5,848 nucleotides of DNA from Desulfobacteraceae bacterium (GTDB lineage: Bacteria > Desulfobacterota > Desulfobacteria > Desulfobacterales > Desulfosalsimonadaceae), in NCBI GenBank assembly GCA_027353395.1, contig DAIEHU010000183.1, forward strand, positions 1-5,848, read 5' to 3'. Position numbers and translations under genes: made by a program. This document shows, in pieces, positions 5,644 through 5,848 of this stretch; the first letter of the stretch is position 1, and every line of letters starts with the position of its first letter. The notes below the pieces were generated by a model, which had not been told where the DNA came from, ran no database searches, and saw only the letters and a list, made by a program, of their open reading frames with translations.

Positions 5644-5848
5644 AGCGATTCAGGCGTTTTTAAAACCGGGGTCAGGCTGATATTACCCATCGTGCTGATT
5701 GTCGTGATGATCCTTTGGATGACCGGGACATTCCGGAAAGGCGTCATAGAACCCGGAAAGATGGAAGCCAGGCAGGTTCCCGCTGAAGGTGTACGCATAT
5801 ACCAGATGGTTTCCACCCGGATACCGGTGATATCCGAAGCGGTTGGCG
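5641..5848 (+). CDS. RND/HlyD-type periplasmic adaptor (membrane fusion protein), N-terminus only
   Basis: Only 69 codons are visible before the right edge, with no stop. The start is well supported by AAGGAGG 9 nt upstream. A short polar N-terminus is followed by a hydrophobic segment at about 12-29 (LILPIVLIVVMILWMTG) with no lipobox cysteine, which suggests an uncleaved inner-membrane anchor. After it, a periplasmic stretch leads into VSTRIPVISEAVG (57-69), which resembles the first beta segment that precedes the biotinyl-lipoyl-like half-motif in RND adaptors. Such proteins link an inner-membrane pump to an outer-membrane channel. An RND pump gene would be expected just to the right. The substrate, metal or organic, cannot be told from this fragment. 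The gene follows the acyltransferase by 54 nt. Confidence 0.75.
   Translation, partial: MSDSGVFKTGVRLILPIVLIVVMILWMTGTFRKGVIEPGKMEARQVPAEGVRIYQMVSTRIPVISEAVG

Noticed and set aside
1..5848. tRNA, rRNA, CRISPR arrays, insertion sequences, integrases or attachment sites
   Set aside because: I saw no cloverleaf, no regularly spaced direct repeats, no transposase-like frame and no paired terminal repeats in the window. Coding density leaves little room for them.

Overview
The window is about 5.8 kb of gene-dense, strictly plus-strand DNA, with GC by eye near 50%. It reads as a metal and metalloid resistance island. The likely host is a Gram-negative anaerobe, most plausibly a Desulfobacterota (former Deltaproteobacteria) sulfate- or metal-reducer. 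This taxonomic guess is inference. It rests on an FmdE-family protein, a two-domain ChrA, a DUF374 acyltransferase and an RND-type adaptor lying together; no rRNA or housekeeping marker is present.

Layout. (1) 1-659: C-terminal part of an ACR3-type arsenite exporter, cut by the left edge. (2) 673-1596: a CDF (CzcD/ZitB-like) divalent cation exporter with a TTG start, 13 nt downstream. (3) 1597-1763: the only sizeable gap (167 nt), with a weak hairpin and an AT-rich stretch before a strong Shine-Dalgarno sequence. (4) 1767-2246 and 2243-2941: an exported CPTC thioredoxin-like protein of the ArsF family and a CcdA/DsbD-like membrane protein of the ArsG family, overlapping by 4 nt. (5) 2988-3593: an FmdE-family protein with a C-terminal four-cysteine zinc finger. 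(6) 3583-4809: a full-length two-domain chromate transporter (ChrA), overlapping the FmdE gene by 11 nt. (7) 4837-5586: a DUF374 lysophospholipid-acyltransferase-like protein, a family that includes the lipid A acyltransferase LpxJ. (8) 5641 to the right edge: the N-terminus of an RND/HlyD-type periplasmic adaptor.

How the genes may work together. Three predicted inner-membrane exporters for different toxic ions (As(III), Zn/Co/Cd-type cations, chromate) lie with an ArsF-ArsG thiol pair that may handle organoarsenicals or deliver electrons to the periplasm. The least explained member is the FmdE-like protein, which sits between arsG and chrA, overlaps chrA, and lacks the usual Pro-Gly after its signature cysteine. 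The acyltransferase and adaptor probably begin an envelope or tripartite-efflux module that continues to the right. No arsR-type regulator, arsC or arsE is present, so any regulator lies outside the window.
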